A stretch of 64,000 nt of DNA from Sepioteuthis lessoniana (GCA_963585895.1 CAUZXS010002419.1:86742-150741); one strand, 5' to 3'. Shown: positions 10,066-22,076, counted from the stretch's first letter. Made by a program: numbers and translations. The notes: generated from the letters alone by a model not told the origin.

Positions 10066-12189
10066 AAGTCATGTACAAAGTTTGATATGATTTTTATTTT
10101 AAATCTAATTTATTTTGTTCAAGATTAGTTTTTAAAGTTCATGTTTTTTAGACATTGGTGAATTTTACATAAACCCCTTGATAAGTAAAATATCAACTTT
10201 GGGTTTGACTCATACAGGTGAACCCATGGGTTTATTCTGTCCTGTAACCTCCTGAATTCAGAAAGCTGTTCTGGAAATACAAGGAGTTGTTTGCAAAAGA
10301 CATAATTATTATTGTAGAGTTAACAAATCAACATTCTCAGGCAAATAAGTTTTAAACTCTTTGAAATTGTCTCATGAAGTATAAAAATTTTTTATTTTCT
10401 CTATTGGTTTATTTTTTGCGGACCCAAATAAAAGATCAGTATAGATATATTTTGTTTTTAAAAATCTTGACTCACTTGCAGATATACTTTATGAATATGT
10501 TGGTATTTCTGTGATGAGTCATTGAAAGACACTGCTAATCAAATATTTTTTTGGGGGGGTATTCTGAATCTATTATTAGCGTGGAGTAGAGGGAATGCTT
10601 TAAACATATGGTCAGGGAGTGAGAGCTACTTAAACTTAAAAATTGTGCCATTTGAGCATTTTTTTCTTTTAAATTTTAGACTTAATTTTTCAAAGGTATG
10701 TAACTTAAAATAATTGATTCTAAACTAATCTTAAAATGTCTCAGGATAGAGATAAGAAAAATAACCTTACCAATGCTTGCAACAAACCCAATTTCAAAAT
10801 ACAAGCCTCCAAAATTAGGAAAATAATAAAAGGTAGAAATTTGTCAAAATTCCCTAAAATTTCAAATAGTCATTAAATAAAAATGATTTATGGTTTGCAC
10901 TTCAATTTTCCAGATTTATTTGAAAATTTGAGGACCTTCAAAACAAACCTTAAGTGAAATTGGCTGGAATTAGCCAGTAGTAAAATTTTCTATTTCTCAT
11001 AAGAAATGTATTCATTAAATTTGAACTAAGTTATTAACTAAAATTTTAAACTTTCAATATTGTTGTAAACATGATTAAAATCTGAGTTCAGTCTTATTAG
11101 TAGACAATAAATTTCAATATGGTTTTAAACATTCAAAGGTTTCTTCCATCCTTGGTTTACACTGAACCCTCTTTTGCCCTCTGTGGTACTACTGAATGTT
11201 AAACCCAACCTGTCAGCTGTTATTGTTGGACATTGCAGATACAGTTCAGGAAGAAATGGTCCCAAAATGCAACAGAGTCTCTTTTTATGGGTTTAGGGTG
11301 GGTCAGAGAAAAGAAGGACCTGCAGAATGATGTTTATGCATCATTTCCAGATATGTTAATGTTGAATTTCAAAATGTTAGAAAAATAGCTTAAACCCTGT
11401 CACCTAATTTTAAGACAGCTAACATTAGCCAACACAAATAGACTTTAAAAGATATAATCTGAATTAAAATTTACTTTGGGTCATTTCAGTCATAAGCACT
11501 ATTGACTTTTATTAAACTTATTTTGCTGTTTTTTGTTTTTTTTTTTGTGGTTTTTTTCTTAGTAAATTTTGACATCTGTCAAGTGATTTTCTAAATTGTT
11601 TTTGTTTTGTTTTTAAAAATTTTTTAAATAGATTATATTTGCAAAGTTTAAGTGAAATAGAATAATTGATTTGGCCACCAAAATGGTCAGCAACAGTTTT
11701 GTATGAATAAATGAATTAATAAGTTTTTATTTTTTTTTATTTTTTATTTTTTTAATGGGTATAGTATAATTCTGAACAAGAGACATTACAAATAAATAAA
11801 ACCTTGTGGTGGTTGAAAGGCCGGGGACAAATAAAGACTTTATAGGCTTCTGTGTTACAGGTATTGTAAAGCTCACAATATTTTATAAAAGAAAAAAAAG
11901 TTTAAGAAATATCAAACTTATTTTTACAAGTCTAACCTCAATTAAAATTAAAATATCTGCTTTGTGTAATTTCTTAAAAACGAATTTCTCCCAAACACAT
12001 GTAAATTGTAAGTTTTTGAGAGCACGGTTTTAAATTGCCGTGATAGCTTGTCTGTTTAGTCTGTGCCATTCTCAATCTGTTTACATTCTTCAGATGTTAA
12101 GTCTTGGAGAAACTTCTCTCTCCTGTCTCATTAGTTACCATTAACCACAAAAATTATGTAAAATACAATGAACACTTTTAAAGAGCTGA
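10066..12189. other. No gene or known element recognised
   Basis: Long AT-rich stretch. Short frames only (for example 10522-10713 and 11806-12033), with no recognisable motif and biased composition, so I treat them as chance. Poly-T tracts near 11533-11560 and 11728-11755. Confidence 0.55.
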
Positions 12190-12192
12190 TTT

Positions 12193-13161
12193 ATGATACT
12201 TCTAAACGGAAACAACAAATACAGCCTCCACAACACGTCAAATAGGAATGGGCAACATCTAACAGATTTCATGATAGAAAATAGATTAGCATGCCTCAAT
12301 ACAAACTACCAAAAAAGAGAGGGCAAACTATGGACATACATGTACGCAAACAATACTAAAGCTCAGATAGACTACGTCCTTATAAACAAGAAATGGGAAA
12401 ATAGTGCATTGAATTGCGAGGCATACTCCTCTTTTGAGGGTGTGTCCACCGACCACCGAATAGTCACGGCGAAAATACGGTTAAGCCTACGAAAAAACGC
12501 CAAACGAACAGCGACCACCAAACACTATGACTGGGCCCTATTAAACAACAAAGATATAAGAGATAAATACGTATTAGAATTAAGAAACAGATTCGAAACA
12601 CTACAAGAAAAGACGGAAAAAAGTACACCAAACGACGAATATGAAAACTTCGTCAATGCACACCTTGAGGCAGCAGCAAAATACATTCCAACAAAACTTA
12701 AAACTAAATATAGAGTCCCATGGGAAACTTTAGCGGTGAGAGAAAAACGTGCACCAGTGAAAACAGCCTCCAAAAACTATCGAAAAAACCCAACAAACAC
12801 AAATGCCTTAAAACTAAAAACGGCACAATATCAATTAGCAGGCATATATATAAAGGAACAGACAGAATACATTCAAAATCAGATAGATAAGATTAGAGAC
12901 TCGGTGGAAGATAGACAATCTAGAATAGCCTGGCAAACAATAAACGAAGTGAGCAGAAGAAAGAACACAGCCAAAGCAAAACTTAAAGCAGCAAACCAAC
13001 AAGAAAGAATAAAACTGTGGAAACAGCACTTCAAAAACTTACTTGGAAACCCACCAAAAATAACGCATGAACCAATCACCAGAATAATTAGCAAACAATT
13101 AGACATTAAACTAGGACCGTTCACACAAGAAGAACTCGACTCGGTTCTCAAAAAAATTTAA
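12193..13161 (+). pseudogene. RTE ORF2 part 1: endonuclease C-terminus and linker
   Basis: The 322-codon frame starts inside the element at an internal Met. Residues ~1-95 match the C-terminal half of an APE-type endonuclease, which nicks target DNA for target-primed reverse transcription: IDYVLINKKW and the catalytic STDHRIV (the SDH-equivalent). The middle is a basic linker found between EN and RT in RTE proteins. The frame ends in an A7 run (13150-13156): removing one A would join it to the RT frame that continues with KNRKAAGLDEIPPEVWK, so a single-base slippage broke the ORF. The catalytic start of the endonuclease is absent through 5' truncation. Confidence 0.85.
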
Positions 13162-13945
13162 AAATAGGAAAGCTGCAGGGCTGGACGAAATTCCCCCAGA
13201 AGTATGGAAGACCAGACAATTCGACGACATACTGCTCCGACACTGCAACGCAGTATACAATCAAAATCCGATAGATAGATGGATGAAGGGATGCATACTC
13301 CCCTTCCCTAAAAAGGGGGACCTCGGATTAGCCAAAAACTACCGAGGCATAACACTTACATCAATAGCTGCCAAAATCTACAATGCCCTACTACGAAACC
13401 GAATAGAACCCAAAATCGACATCATACTTAGAAAAAACCAAAATGGCTTCCGAAGAAATAGATCCACGACCTCACAAATATTAACCATCCGCAGAATCGA
13501 TAAAATGAAACTCAGTTTCTTCCAGGCAGCGGTCACATCGATACTGCTATATGGATGCACTACATGGACGCTAACAAAACGTCTGGAGAAAAAACTGGAT
13601 GGCAATTACACAAGAATGCTGCGTGCAATCCTGAACAAGTCCTGGCAGCAGCACCCCACAAGACACCAACTGTACGGCCACCTGCCCCCTATCATGAAAA
13701 CTATTCAAGTTAGACGAACCAGACATGCAGGACACTGCTGGAGAAGCAGAGATGAACTGATAAGAGATGTACTCTTATGGATCCCCACACATGGCCGCTC
13801 AAAAGCAGGACGACCAGCTCGAACGTACATTCAGCAGCTATGTGAGGATACAGGATGTTGTCCTGAAGACCTACCTAGGGCGATGAACGATAGGAAGGAG
13901 TGGCGAGAGAGGGTCAGGGATATCCGTGCTACCAGCGCGATATGA
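13157..13945 (+). pseudogene. RTE ORF2 part 2: RT fingers fused in frame to C-terminal region
   Basis: Begins AAGLDEIPPE (RT motif 0/1 area), then ILPFPKKGD, NYRGITLTS and QNGFRRNRSTTSQ, which are the classical finger motifs of non-LTR RTs. At about 13495-13502 it jumps to DKMKLSFFQAAVTSILLYGC, a segment that normally lies after the palm and thumb. The catalytic FADD/YADD box and all of the palm are gone, yet the frame stays open to 13945. The C-terminus keeps RRTRHAGHCWR and the GRPARTYIQQL segment. It cannot encode a working polymerase. The size of the loss, roughly 200-250 codons, is estimated from the family's usual layout. Confidence 0.85.
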
Positions 13946-13960
13946 TGATGATGATGACTT

Positions 13961-14369
13961 TGATTCTATGTACAGAAATAAAACTTTTTTAGTGTCTGGA
14001 GGCCTCCCAGCTGGTGGAGGGTTAGCCGTAGGCCATCTGGCAGTTGAAAACCTGGCCATAGTTTGAAGATCTCTACTTTAAAATGTTGCAGGATGCCAGA
14101 TATATTTTGATATAGTCCAAAATAAAGTTATTTAATTAAGTAAATGTTGATGTTCTGAAAAAAAAAAAAAAACATTTTTAACGAAATCCATATTTTGGAT
14201 AATCCATTTAAGAGCTAAGGGTATCTACCTAAAAGTTGAATTAGGTGACTTTTTCCTTTTTAATATTGTTTTTGTTCTGATTTTTTTTGTATTAAGCTCT
14301 GTTTAATTTTCTACTGCTTGTACTGTTGTTTTAGTTTTTAAACTAACTAGTAGTTAAATTATTTTAAAG

Positions 14370-14400
<31 letters not shown>

Positions 14401-14620
14401 TGTTGGTACATGCAAATTTAAAGAAGCAAATACTAAGAGACATATACAAAATTAGGAGATTACAATATGTGGAATTTATTGAAATCACAAGGGCCTTTTT
14501 ATCTAAGATTTGTCAAGTGACATCCTTCAGAAGTCATTTAAAAAAATGATGTAAATAAGATTAAATAAAAGTAGGGTGAAAATGAGAATGATAGCAAGAC
14601 CAAAGGAGAAGAGAAAAAAA
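13961..14620. other. Non-coding, with simple repeats
   Basis: No gene seen. Poly-A at 14159-14173; (TC)n then (AT)n at 14370-14400. Confidence 0.6.
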
Positions 14621-15618
14621 TTAAAAACCACCCTGAATCAAACATGAGATATCTCCTAATAAATTCAGGGAGTGCTTGGGGTTTTGCTTGCATAGAGAAG
14701 GCCTATAAAGTAAAATATAAAGGGCTTCCAGGACAATTAAATGTTGTTTTGTCCTGGCTTGATGCAAGGCACCAAAACACTCATTGTTATAATTAACTGC
14801 ACAACTATTTAAACTATTCAAATGCTCACAGATGGCAGAATTGAGCTATTCTGAATGCCTGGATGTTATGTGGTTATGAATATCTCTTCGAACATGTTGT
14901 TTGACTCTAACCTCAAGACGTTGGGAAGTGCGCCCTATATATGTGGCATTACAGCAGTATTGAAATTTATAAATTAAATTGCTTTATTGAAAGATAAGCA
15001 CATCTTTATGAATAGAGCGGAATGCAGCTCGAGTTGTAAAGATGATTCGAACCATAGCCGCATTATAACAAAGGAAGGAACCTTATCAGCAATCAACTGG
15101 CTAGAAGATCCAATCCAAGGAAGTCTAACATAAAATGGACATTTAGAAGGGCCAAATGGCCTGATGTTGTTCCTAAACTTATCAACAGTTTTGTTAATGG
15201 TGTCAACAATGATTTTCTCAGGATACCCATTACCCAAAAATAAATTTTTAATCTGTTCAAATTCACTTTTAATCTTGTTATCCGAACAAATCTTAAGAGC
15301 CCTGAATGTGAGACACCTGATCAGGTTAACCTTTCTAGACTTAAGAGCAAAAGCATCCCAACTCAAATACAAGCCAGTGAACATAGGCTTTCTTAGAATA
15401 CTAGTTACGAAAGCAAACGAATGTCATTCAACCAATACATCCAAGAATAGTAATTTATTATCCTTCTTTTCATCCTTAGTGAAGGTTAAAGAAGGATGTA
15501 AATCATTCAAACACTGGAAGAATGACAAAGCTTCTTTACATGAACAAAAACAAGCGAAAGTATCGTCCATGTAATGTAAATGAATATAAAGCTTGGGAAA
15601 CCTGTCAAAGAGTAAGTA
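14621..15618 (-). mobile_element. Penelope-like retroelement, 5'-truncated (RT end plus GIY-YIG)
   Basis: Reads on the minus strand from 15618. The first frame has the RT catalytic box as HYMDDTFACF and then HPSLTFTKDEKKDNKLLFLD, a hallmark of Penelope-like RTs. A CGA-to-TGA stop follows, then 15384-14974 continues with RKPMFTGLYLSW and a PFGPSKCPFYVRLPW segment. After a frameshift near 14975, a GIY-YIG endonuclease domain appears as CCNATYIGRTSQRLEVRVKQ (about 14955-14890). The terminal HLIVLEALYILLYRPSLC (14760-14690) is the usual PLE C-terminus. RT N-terminal motifs are lost at the junction with a SINE tail at 15617. Confidence 0.9.
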
Positions 15619-15669
15619 AGTAAAGTTGGCGACCATAGTCGAGGGCGACCAGAAGGCTCCCTTTTCAAT
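15617..15669 (-). mobile_element. SINE-A 3' tail fragment
   Basis: 53 bp of the SINE-A 3' end (AAGTTGGCGACCATAGTCGA), sandwiched between the Penelope-like element and a mariner fragment. Only the tail is present, which fits 5' truncation during retroposition or a breakpoint. Confidence 0.85.
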
Positions 15670-16305
15670 ATGTAGATCATGCCAGTGCTGTCAAAAAAAG
15701 GGATCATCAAAAGTTTGTGGGTGGATTTGCTCTGCCTGGCCTTCTTGGGTCTGGGAGAGCCAGCACGCTTCCACTGAGAACTCTCTCTCTTGGTCTCTGG
15801 GTTATAGCAGTAGATCCAGCTTTCATCACAGGTCACCAGCGCATCAAGAACTGTGGGATCTGTATAGATCAGCTCGACCATCTCCCTGCTGTCATGACAT
15901 TTTCTTTCTGATCTTCTCTGAGCACCCTTGGGGCAAACTTCGCGCAAATCTTCCGCATCTTCAGTTCCTCGCAAATAATACAGTTCCCACACTGACATCA
16001 AACTGTGCACTTATTGTCTCTATAGACACACAACGGTCCTTATCCATGAAATTCTTTATTTGACCAATCAACTGTGGTGTTCTGACTTCCTTACTCCTCC
16101 CACACCTCTCATCATCCCTTACAGACTCCCTGCCTTCCTTGAATCTCTTATACCACTCAAAAACTGATGCTCGATTCATGCAAGATGGTCAAAAAGCAAT
16201 CTGAAGCATTCCATTCATTTCTGTGGCATTTTTTCCAAGTTTAAAACAGAATTTTATTGCATATTGTTCTTCTAAAGTGTCCTCACATCCAGATTGCATG
16301 TTTTT
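15670..16305 (-). pseudogene. mariner transposase fragment, no TIRs
   Basis: Homologous to the central and N-terminal part of the mariner at 43694-45024. On the minus strand: a start-proximal HTH region (RASVFEWYKRFKEGRESVRD), a second HTH (CVSIETISAQFDVSVGTV), and the first catalytic Asp in TCDESWIYCYN, followed by MIPFFDS. This copy keeps the first Asp and the segment deleted from the 43.7 kb copy. It ends abruptly at the SINE-A tail (15669) and near 16305 in the 5' UTR, so both TIRs and the second and third catalytic Asp are missing. Frameshifts are present near 15970. Confidence 0.9.
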
Positions 16306-17465
16306 AGTTGTCATCTGCCCTTTTATAATTGGGTGGGAAACTAAGATTTTTATAACTTTTTTTTCTTTTGCACTGTTGCTGTTGTTTCTCTTAGGTATTC
16401 ATCCTCCCTCCCCATGTTTCTTGAACATGACACAAGGTCTTTTTAATGTGGGAAGCCCTACAGTAATCAAGCTTCTTATCGAAAATACATCATTTCCTTT
16501 TTGGGACACTAAGCAATCTCTTTAGATGAGGGGGAAAGGCTCATGATTTTCATTTTCTTTAAATTTGGGGACTCTGTTCATGTTATCAAAATAAAAATAT
16601 TTCAGAATTTGCTTTGTTGGTGTGAGAAAAGTAGTTTTATTTATCATTTTTATAGAAATTCTTAATAATTGCCTCATTTGATTTTAGCTGTGTGAGAAAA
16701 AAAAATTTGTGTAAAGTGTACAAACGAAACTGTATCTTGTATGCTTCTATGATATAATTAATCAGTCCAAATAAAACAAAAAACAAGTATTTTGTTTTCA
16801 TTTGGACTAATTTTCTTGTCTTTAGTCTTATTGTTTTTGAACCAGTATTGAGTAATTTTCTGAAACTTATTGGCTAGTCTATAATATCAACAATTCCATT
16901 ATTATAAAAGCCAAAATGATCAGTATCCAATATCAAATAATCTACATGTGTATATATAAAGATAAATTTAGCACAAAGCTAATTCAAGATCACAATTGAT
17001 TTCCATATTTTGGATTTTTATTAACTGTCTTTATTCACCACTGATATTAATCACAAAAGGTCATTTTTGTTCTTTTTTTGCGAATACATACGGTTAGTGT
17101 TACTGATGAAAAATAAATATGCAAATGCATTTAAAAAATACAAATTTTTATTTTAAAAATACATATTACAAGGTGGGAGAATGGTATGCCTTTTCAAAAA
17201 TTTTTCTTAGAAGCCCTTTGTACTCTTATATCTCACCTTAGACTTAATATTTTCACTCCTTAATTGTCACTACACCAAATGCTCTGACAGTTTTTATAGG
17301 AGTTTTGAATAAATGAAAAGTACAAATTTATTTTTCTCAAGATCACTTCACACATTTTAAGTAGTTTTGTTAAATTTTTGTTTAAAATTAATGTTAAAAT
17401 TAATCAGTTAAAAGTTAAAATTTCATTTAGATTTATCTAATTTTCTATATACAAGCAAATTTGGT
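16306..17465. other. No gene or element recognised
   Basis: AT-rich, no motif or long reading frame of note. Confidence 0.55.
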
Positions 17466-17600
17466 TTGGTTTCTTTGTTTAATGGCATATCAACCTTTGT
17501 GGGTTATTCATTACCAAAGCCATCCTTGTAGAAGGACAGTAGCGATACTATTTAACCCATAACTGGTTGCTTGTACAAAGTAGCTGCCACACTATTTAAA
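17466..17600 (-). mobile_element. SINE-D 3' part with shared hairpin tail
   Basis: Minus-strand fragment. The tail (complement of GGTTGATATGCCATTAAAC) is at 17475-17510, followed by the SINE-D body seen also at 56722-56805 (TAGAAGGACAGTAGCGATACTATTTAACCC). The tRNA head is absent. Confidence 0.8.
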
Positions 17601-17712
17601 TTTATAATTTTATTCAAAATTTCCTAAAAAGTATATACTAGTCTAATCATTATGCCCACAATTTACATAAAACTGATTTTAGTCATTTTATTTATTCTTT
17701 TTTTTTACTCAT

Positions 17713-17790
17713 CAGTTCAGTCATAAAAACCTTCAACTAGCAACAGTTCAGTCATAAAAACCTTCAACTAGCAACAATTCAGCCATTAGT
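17713..17790. repeat. 31-bp tandem repeat
   Basis: Two perfect 31-bp units start at 17713 and 17744 (CAGTTCAGTCATAAAAACCT...), followed by a partial, diverged third unit from 17775. Confidence 0.93.
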
Positions 17791-18540
17791 TTTGAATTGT
17801 AGTTAATTTGTAATTTTGGGAATGAACTATAACAATAAAAAATGAAGCAGATTACTGAAAATTGGGTTTATCTGGATTGCTAATGTAAGTATTACTCTTG
17901 TAATATACTTTTTAGGTAAAATCATCATAAATTTCAATGGGGTGTTATTTTGCTTAAAGAATATTTTGATACTTTTGTTTGTGTCAAAGAAATAATGGTT
18001 ATATGCAATGAGCCCTCTTAGACAACTCCATTCATAAATAGAAAACTGGCATACATGATTTGCTTTTACTTGGCTTGGTACCACTTATCATATTTTTTTC
18101 TTATGAGTAGCTCCCTTCTGACACTTTTCCTTGACAGATCTGTTTACTCAAGCTGCCAAACATTTAAAGAGTTTACTAGTTTTTGAAAATCTACTTATAA
18201 GGTCACATTGTATTTTAATATATATCTATATATATTTCAGTCATGCAATTTGGTTTTACTTTGTACTACAAAGTAATGAGAAATCCTGTGGTAATATGAG
18301 GATTACTCAATGAGAGAACTAGAACTAGGTAGACTATACTATTTGACTTTGGCTCTTCAATTTTCTTTTTACCTCCTTTCTTATTATATTTCACTCTCCA
18401 TCTTCTTTCCCCCCACCTGTTCTTTCTAACTTTAAATCTTCAGTCTTTCTCATAACATAAGTTATCATCATAGAAAACAGACTCAGAAGCCTCACTTTGC
18501 GATAACATTTTTAGAGGAAGGCATAAATCCACTTCTTTTT
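17791..18540. other. No gene recognised
   Basis: AT-rich. A weak match to repeat F lies around 17835-17880. No coding signal. Confidence 0.5.
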
Positions 18541-18690
18541 TTCCTCATCTATATGTAAAGTAGGGCAGACTGGGTACAGCAATCAGTCTAGGAAAATGAA
18601 AACTCTGAATCTGCTGTACTCCATTTAAAAACTGACCTTGTATTGCATCCTGACTGCAGTGGAGGGGTTGGGTAAATATTTGCTTTAGTC
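18541..18690 (+). mobile_element. SINE-B 3' part
   Basis: Matches the 3' half of the SINE-B copy at 52829-53120: TAGGGCAGACTGGG, AAAACTCTGAAT, TGGAGGGGTTGGGTAAATAT. The tRNA head is missing. Confidence 0.85.
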
Positions 18691-19307
18691 TTTCTTTTCT
18701 GTATCTCTTCATATTGTTTCTTTCCTTTTTTTTTTTTTAAACTGAATTCATTTTAACTTTGAAATGGGAAGAAAATTGAAATTAAGATTAATATTTAGTT
18801 TGAATTGGCCTAATCTGGCCTATCATAAAGACCCAAACTCTATTTGTTGAAGTCTCTGCTATTTTTAGCCTAATTTCTACCAAACTGTTACAAATTGTTA
18901 TAGTCATTGTTAAGTTCTTTTTATGCCAATAAAATGTTAATTACTTAGTAGTACCATCATTTGTAGGAGAGGGAACTATGTAACATACTTTATATTCAAA
19001 GAAGAAAAAATGTCTTTATATACTTTAAACAAGATACAAAATAAACATTTTTAAAACTCTAAGAAAAGTAAAGATTTCTTTATCAAATATAATTATAAAG
19101 TGATGATTTATCTCTTTGTTTATCATTTTCATTATTCATTTATTTCTATTATATTAATTGAAATAAAATATTTATCTTGAAAATTCTTTACTTAAAAAAC
19201 AAAAAAAACAACTTTTATGCATCGCTATTTACATATCTACTTTTGTAATTTTACATTTTGGTTCAGATTGTTCATTCTAAGTCATATTGTCCAGCTTATG
19301 AACATCA

Positions 19308-19643
19308 GTGACCATCTTAAAAGCTGTATCTTATACAGATAAGTACTACAAATTTAGCAAAAATGCCAAAAAGTGCTATACTAGAAATCCAAACTTTCAT
19401 GTTATCTTAGTAGCATTTGAAAGAACAGCCTCTATTTCTGTGTCCTTGACACAAATGGACAGACTTGGTTCTGTCAAGGACTTTCGTGTTGACAAATGTG
19501 TACATCTATTACATGCCAAGGATGGAATGCTGGGTATGTTGATAAAAACTCTCCAGCTGTTTCAGTTGCCATGTTTCTCATTTCAGTTTCTGTTTCAGTT
19601 CATGCTTTTCAACTATAAAAAAAAAGTAAGTGAAGGATGTTAG
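19308..19643 (+). other. Open frame of 111 codons, not recognised
   Basis: An uninterrupted frame beginning MTILKAVSYTDKYYKF. Hydrophobic Phe-rich C-terminus is encoded by low-complexity T-rich DNA. No domain recognised and no sign of a neighbouring exon. It may be chance; it sits just upstream of a possible LINE remnant (19640-19975). Confidence 0.2.
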
Positions 19644-19975
19644 CATTATCCAACTAGAATTTTGTAATGGTTTAACACTCAGTTGCATAGTTGTCCCACA
19701 GCTTGACTTACTTTGCTGATCTTTGTTCAAAGAGTCTTCAGCAAAATACAAAGTTCAGTGGTGGACTCTCACAAGGAAAGCATCAAATAAACTGGTGGAT
19801 GAAACTTACAACTTGGCAAAGGCAATCAAAAAATGTTGCCATCGAGCAGGGTCCATCCTTTCAACATCAGCTGACTTTCAGTGCCCTGTCTGCTCACAAT
19901 TCTAAAAATTTGGACTTGGTTTGCAAAGCCATTCTATGGATAGTTGCACAATTATGTCTCTCTGAAGCCTGAGAG
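19640..19975 (+). pseudogene. Possible LINE C-terminal relic with zinc-finger-like end
   Basis: A frame without an ATG reads KESSAKYKVQWWTLTRKASN, then ADFQCPVCSQF-stop-KFGLGLQSHS. The C-x2-C ... L-x-S-H pattern with 'GLQSH' resembles the C2H2-like end of some RTE-related LINE proteins. A stop interrupts the putative finger. Identification is tentative; a random match or a host-gene remnant cannot be excluded. Confidence 0.3.
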
Positions 19976-20039
19976 ACCATCTTGCAGCATATTTATTCAT
20001 TTATTATACCTGATATATTTTTTTATAATGCTATACTCC

Positions 20040-20285
20040 AATTTTGAATTCACTGCAGAGGAAATGATTGTGGTAAAATGATTATCACAGAAAATGGACC
20101 TGGTTCAAATTCTGGCTGAAGCTAAGTTTCATTTCATACTAATAATGCCCATTCCCCTCCCCAACCAAGGTATTGGTTTATTGGCTGAGTAGGCTCTCTA
20201 GTTTTGTTAGGGCAACTGCACTAGGAGAAGGAAAACTCTGAATTCAAACAAATTGTAACAGATTTAGTAGACTGGCTAATAATTG
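20040..20285 (+). mobile_element. SINE-B copy, diverged
   Basis: tRNA-like head (TGGTAAAATGATTATCAC; B-box-like GGTTCAAATTC at ~20101-20111), the central CATTTCATACTAATAATGCC domain, and the AGAAGGAAAACTCTGAATTC 3' block. The 3' end is lost. Confidence 0.8.
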
Positions 20286-20669
20286 CCCAAGAAAAAAACA
20301 AAGCTCTCTAACTTTATTTCTGCAAGACAGCTTTCCAGTAAAAGTGTTTAAAATACCCACCTCCAAAAAACAAAACCCCAGTTTCTTCCATTATATATGA
20401 GTAAATATGGCAAAATCACATCATTTTAACAAAGATGTTTTAGCTACGTTAATATCTTATGACAAAGCTTCTTTTATTCTCTTGCAAAGAAATAATTGTA
20501 TTATTGAGAAGTTGGTCAATAAATGAATTAATGTTTTAACCTGTTTTATGTAGACAGAAACATTAATAGATAGCAAGCATTGTTGCATAGTTTTACAGAA
20601 TGTCCACCCTTGTTATTTTTTGCTTAAATAAAATTTATCAATTATGATTTCTAATTAGATACAATATAA

Positions 20670-20925
20670 AAATATATCTTCACAATCATTTCAAACAGAT
20701 AAAAACTTTATTATCTCAAAAAGTCCTATTTGACCAAAGAATTACAACCACTCTGGTCAGTAGAACTGGTAGTAATAGCAATGAAGAGGTGACTCCACAC
20801 TCTTTAAAGCTCTGGAACCACCTGATGCAATTTGGTGTCATACCCTGACACTTTTTGTTGGGTCTTACCCACTCTTCATCAAATACAGTCAGCCTGTTCT
20901 TGGCCCCAACAACGGGGCAACTATT
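20670..20925 (-). mobile_element. SINE-C copy (middle part)
   Basis: Minus-strand SINE-C middle region: AAGCTCTGGAACCACCTGATGCAATTTGGTGTCAT is the complement of the conserved block seen at 22610-22650, 33470-33520 and 39640-39680 (longest shared words under 20 bases each). The head end (20890-20925) is eroded; no tail is recognised. Confidence 0.8.
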
Positions 20926-21309
20926 GTAAGCTATTCACTTGAATAAATAACAAACTAAGTAGATGATGATTCACAGAATAAATGAATTTTTTTTCTTTTG
21001 TTTTATATCCATGTAGTTAGCAAAGTGGATAAGAAGGTAATCATAATATTCAAAATTTTAATCTCAGCTTAGCTTAATCATAGCAATAATAATTGTTCAG
21101 ATAAGAGATTAATTGCAATCAATCACACACTAATCTTTTGAGGAAGGGATTATTTGAGTTATACAGATTTACATGGCTAAGTTTTTTTTCTGCTTTTTTT
21201 ATTTCAATATGATCAAGTTAAAAAAAATGTAAATGTGTTTCAAGATCACACTATATTTGTGATGGTAGAAAGTAGATTTTTATAGGGTTTAGTTGCTAGC
21301 TTCACATTT

Positions 21310-21420
21310 CCTGATTTTGAATTCAGCCTTATGAAGACTAAAGATTCCAGTTTACCCTTTGGAGAGAAGAGATTCATGCCTTTCTCAAAAGCATTAGCAT
21401 AAAAGTGAAATGCAACAGTT
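21310..21420 (-). mobile_element. SINE-B fragment with central domain
   Basis: Complement of the central domain shared by SINE-B and SINE-D (GAGAAAGGCATGAATC appears as GATTCATGCCTTTCTC at 21372-21387), with GAATTCA at its other end. Old and truncated. Confidence 0.65.
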
Positions 21421-21894
21421 TCATCTTAGAGGAAAACCATTATCTGATACACTTTTTTATTTCACGCACCTTTGACAATATGATAAAGTAGACAGCTAAA
21501 ATAATATATTCAATTTTAAAATTAAAAAAAAATTTTTAATAATTGGTTCTTGAAATTTTTTTGATTTCTGAAAACATTTGGGAAGATTTTATTTATTTAT
21601 TTTTTATAAGTTTACTTTTGCAATTTCATTTAATGAAATATATCAAGCCATGTAAAAAATAACTAGAAAATTGTTGTATAATTTAATATCTTTTTTAAAA
21701 TTGTGATAATGAGGATTATCTGGATTACTCGGTATCTTGTAAATATTGCAGGAATTTTTGTTTTACAGCTTTTTCTTGAGTGAGCTAAGCTCCATTGCAG
21801 GCAAAAGTACAAAATAAAGATTCTTGCAATGCTTTTGACATTATCAAAGCATATCATGGGTGCAGTTATATGAAATATATACTAGTATTCTTTG

Positions 21895-22070
21895 GTCTCT
21901 AGGAGGTGCAGTTAATGTAATGTTTATCATTGTTGTAATTGAACTTGTTCAAATCCTGGGCAAGGCTGCATTTCTCACTAATGTCCCTGGAAATGCATGA
22001 ATCTATCTCTTTCCTCTTCACCAGAGATCATCAGATCAATTTAAAGGAAGGAAAAAAAACTGAATTCAAA
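21895..22070 (+). mobile_element. SINE-B copy, 3' truncated
   Basis: A-box-like TTAATGTAATG and B-box-like TTGTTCAAATCCTGG, then the central TTTCTCACTAATGTCCCTGG domain and the GAATTCAAA block. The 212-bp tandem duplication begins immediately after. Confidence 0.78.
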
Positions 22071-22076
22071 AGATGT

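Larger units (their letters stand above)
12190..13960 (+). mobile_element. RTE-clade LINE, 5'-truncated and internally deleted
   Basis: Markedly higher GC than its surroundings. Contains the end of an APE endonuclease, the first third of a reverse transcriptase and the conserved C-terminal region, then ends in a TGATGATGATGATGA tail (13943-13957), typical of RTE elements whose 3' ends are short microsatellites. The 5' end starts inside the endonuclease (5' truncation is usual for LINEs). Coding is nearly intact on both sides of the deletion, so the insertion looks young relative to other elements here. Confidence 0.9.

Noticed and set aside
15626..16063. Plus-strand frames opposite the mariner fragment
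   Set aside because: The minus strand encodes recognisable transposase; these are shadows.
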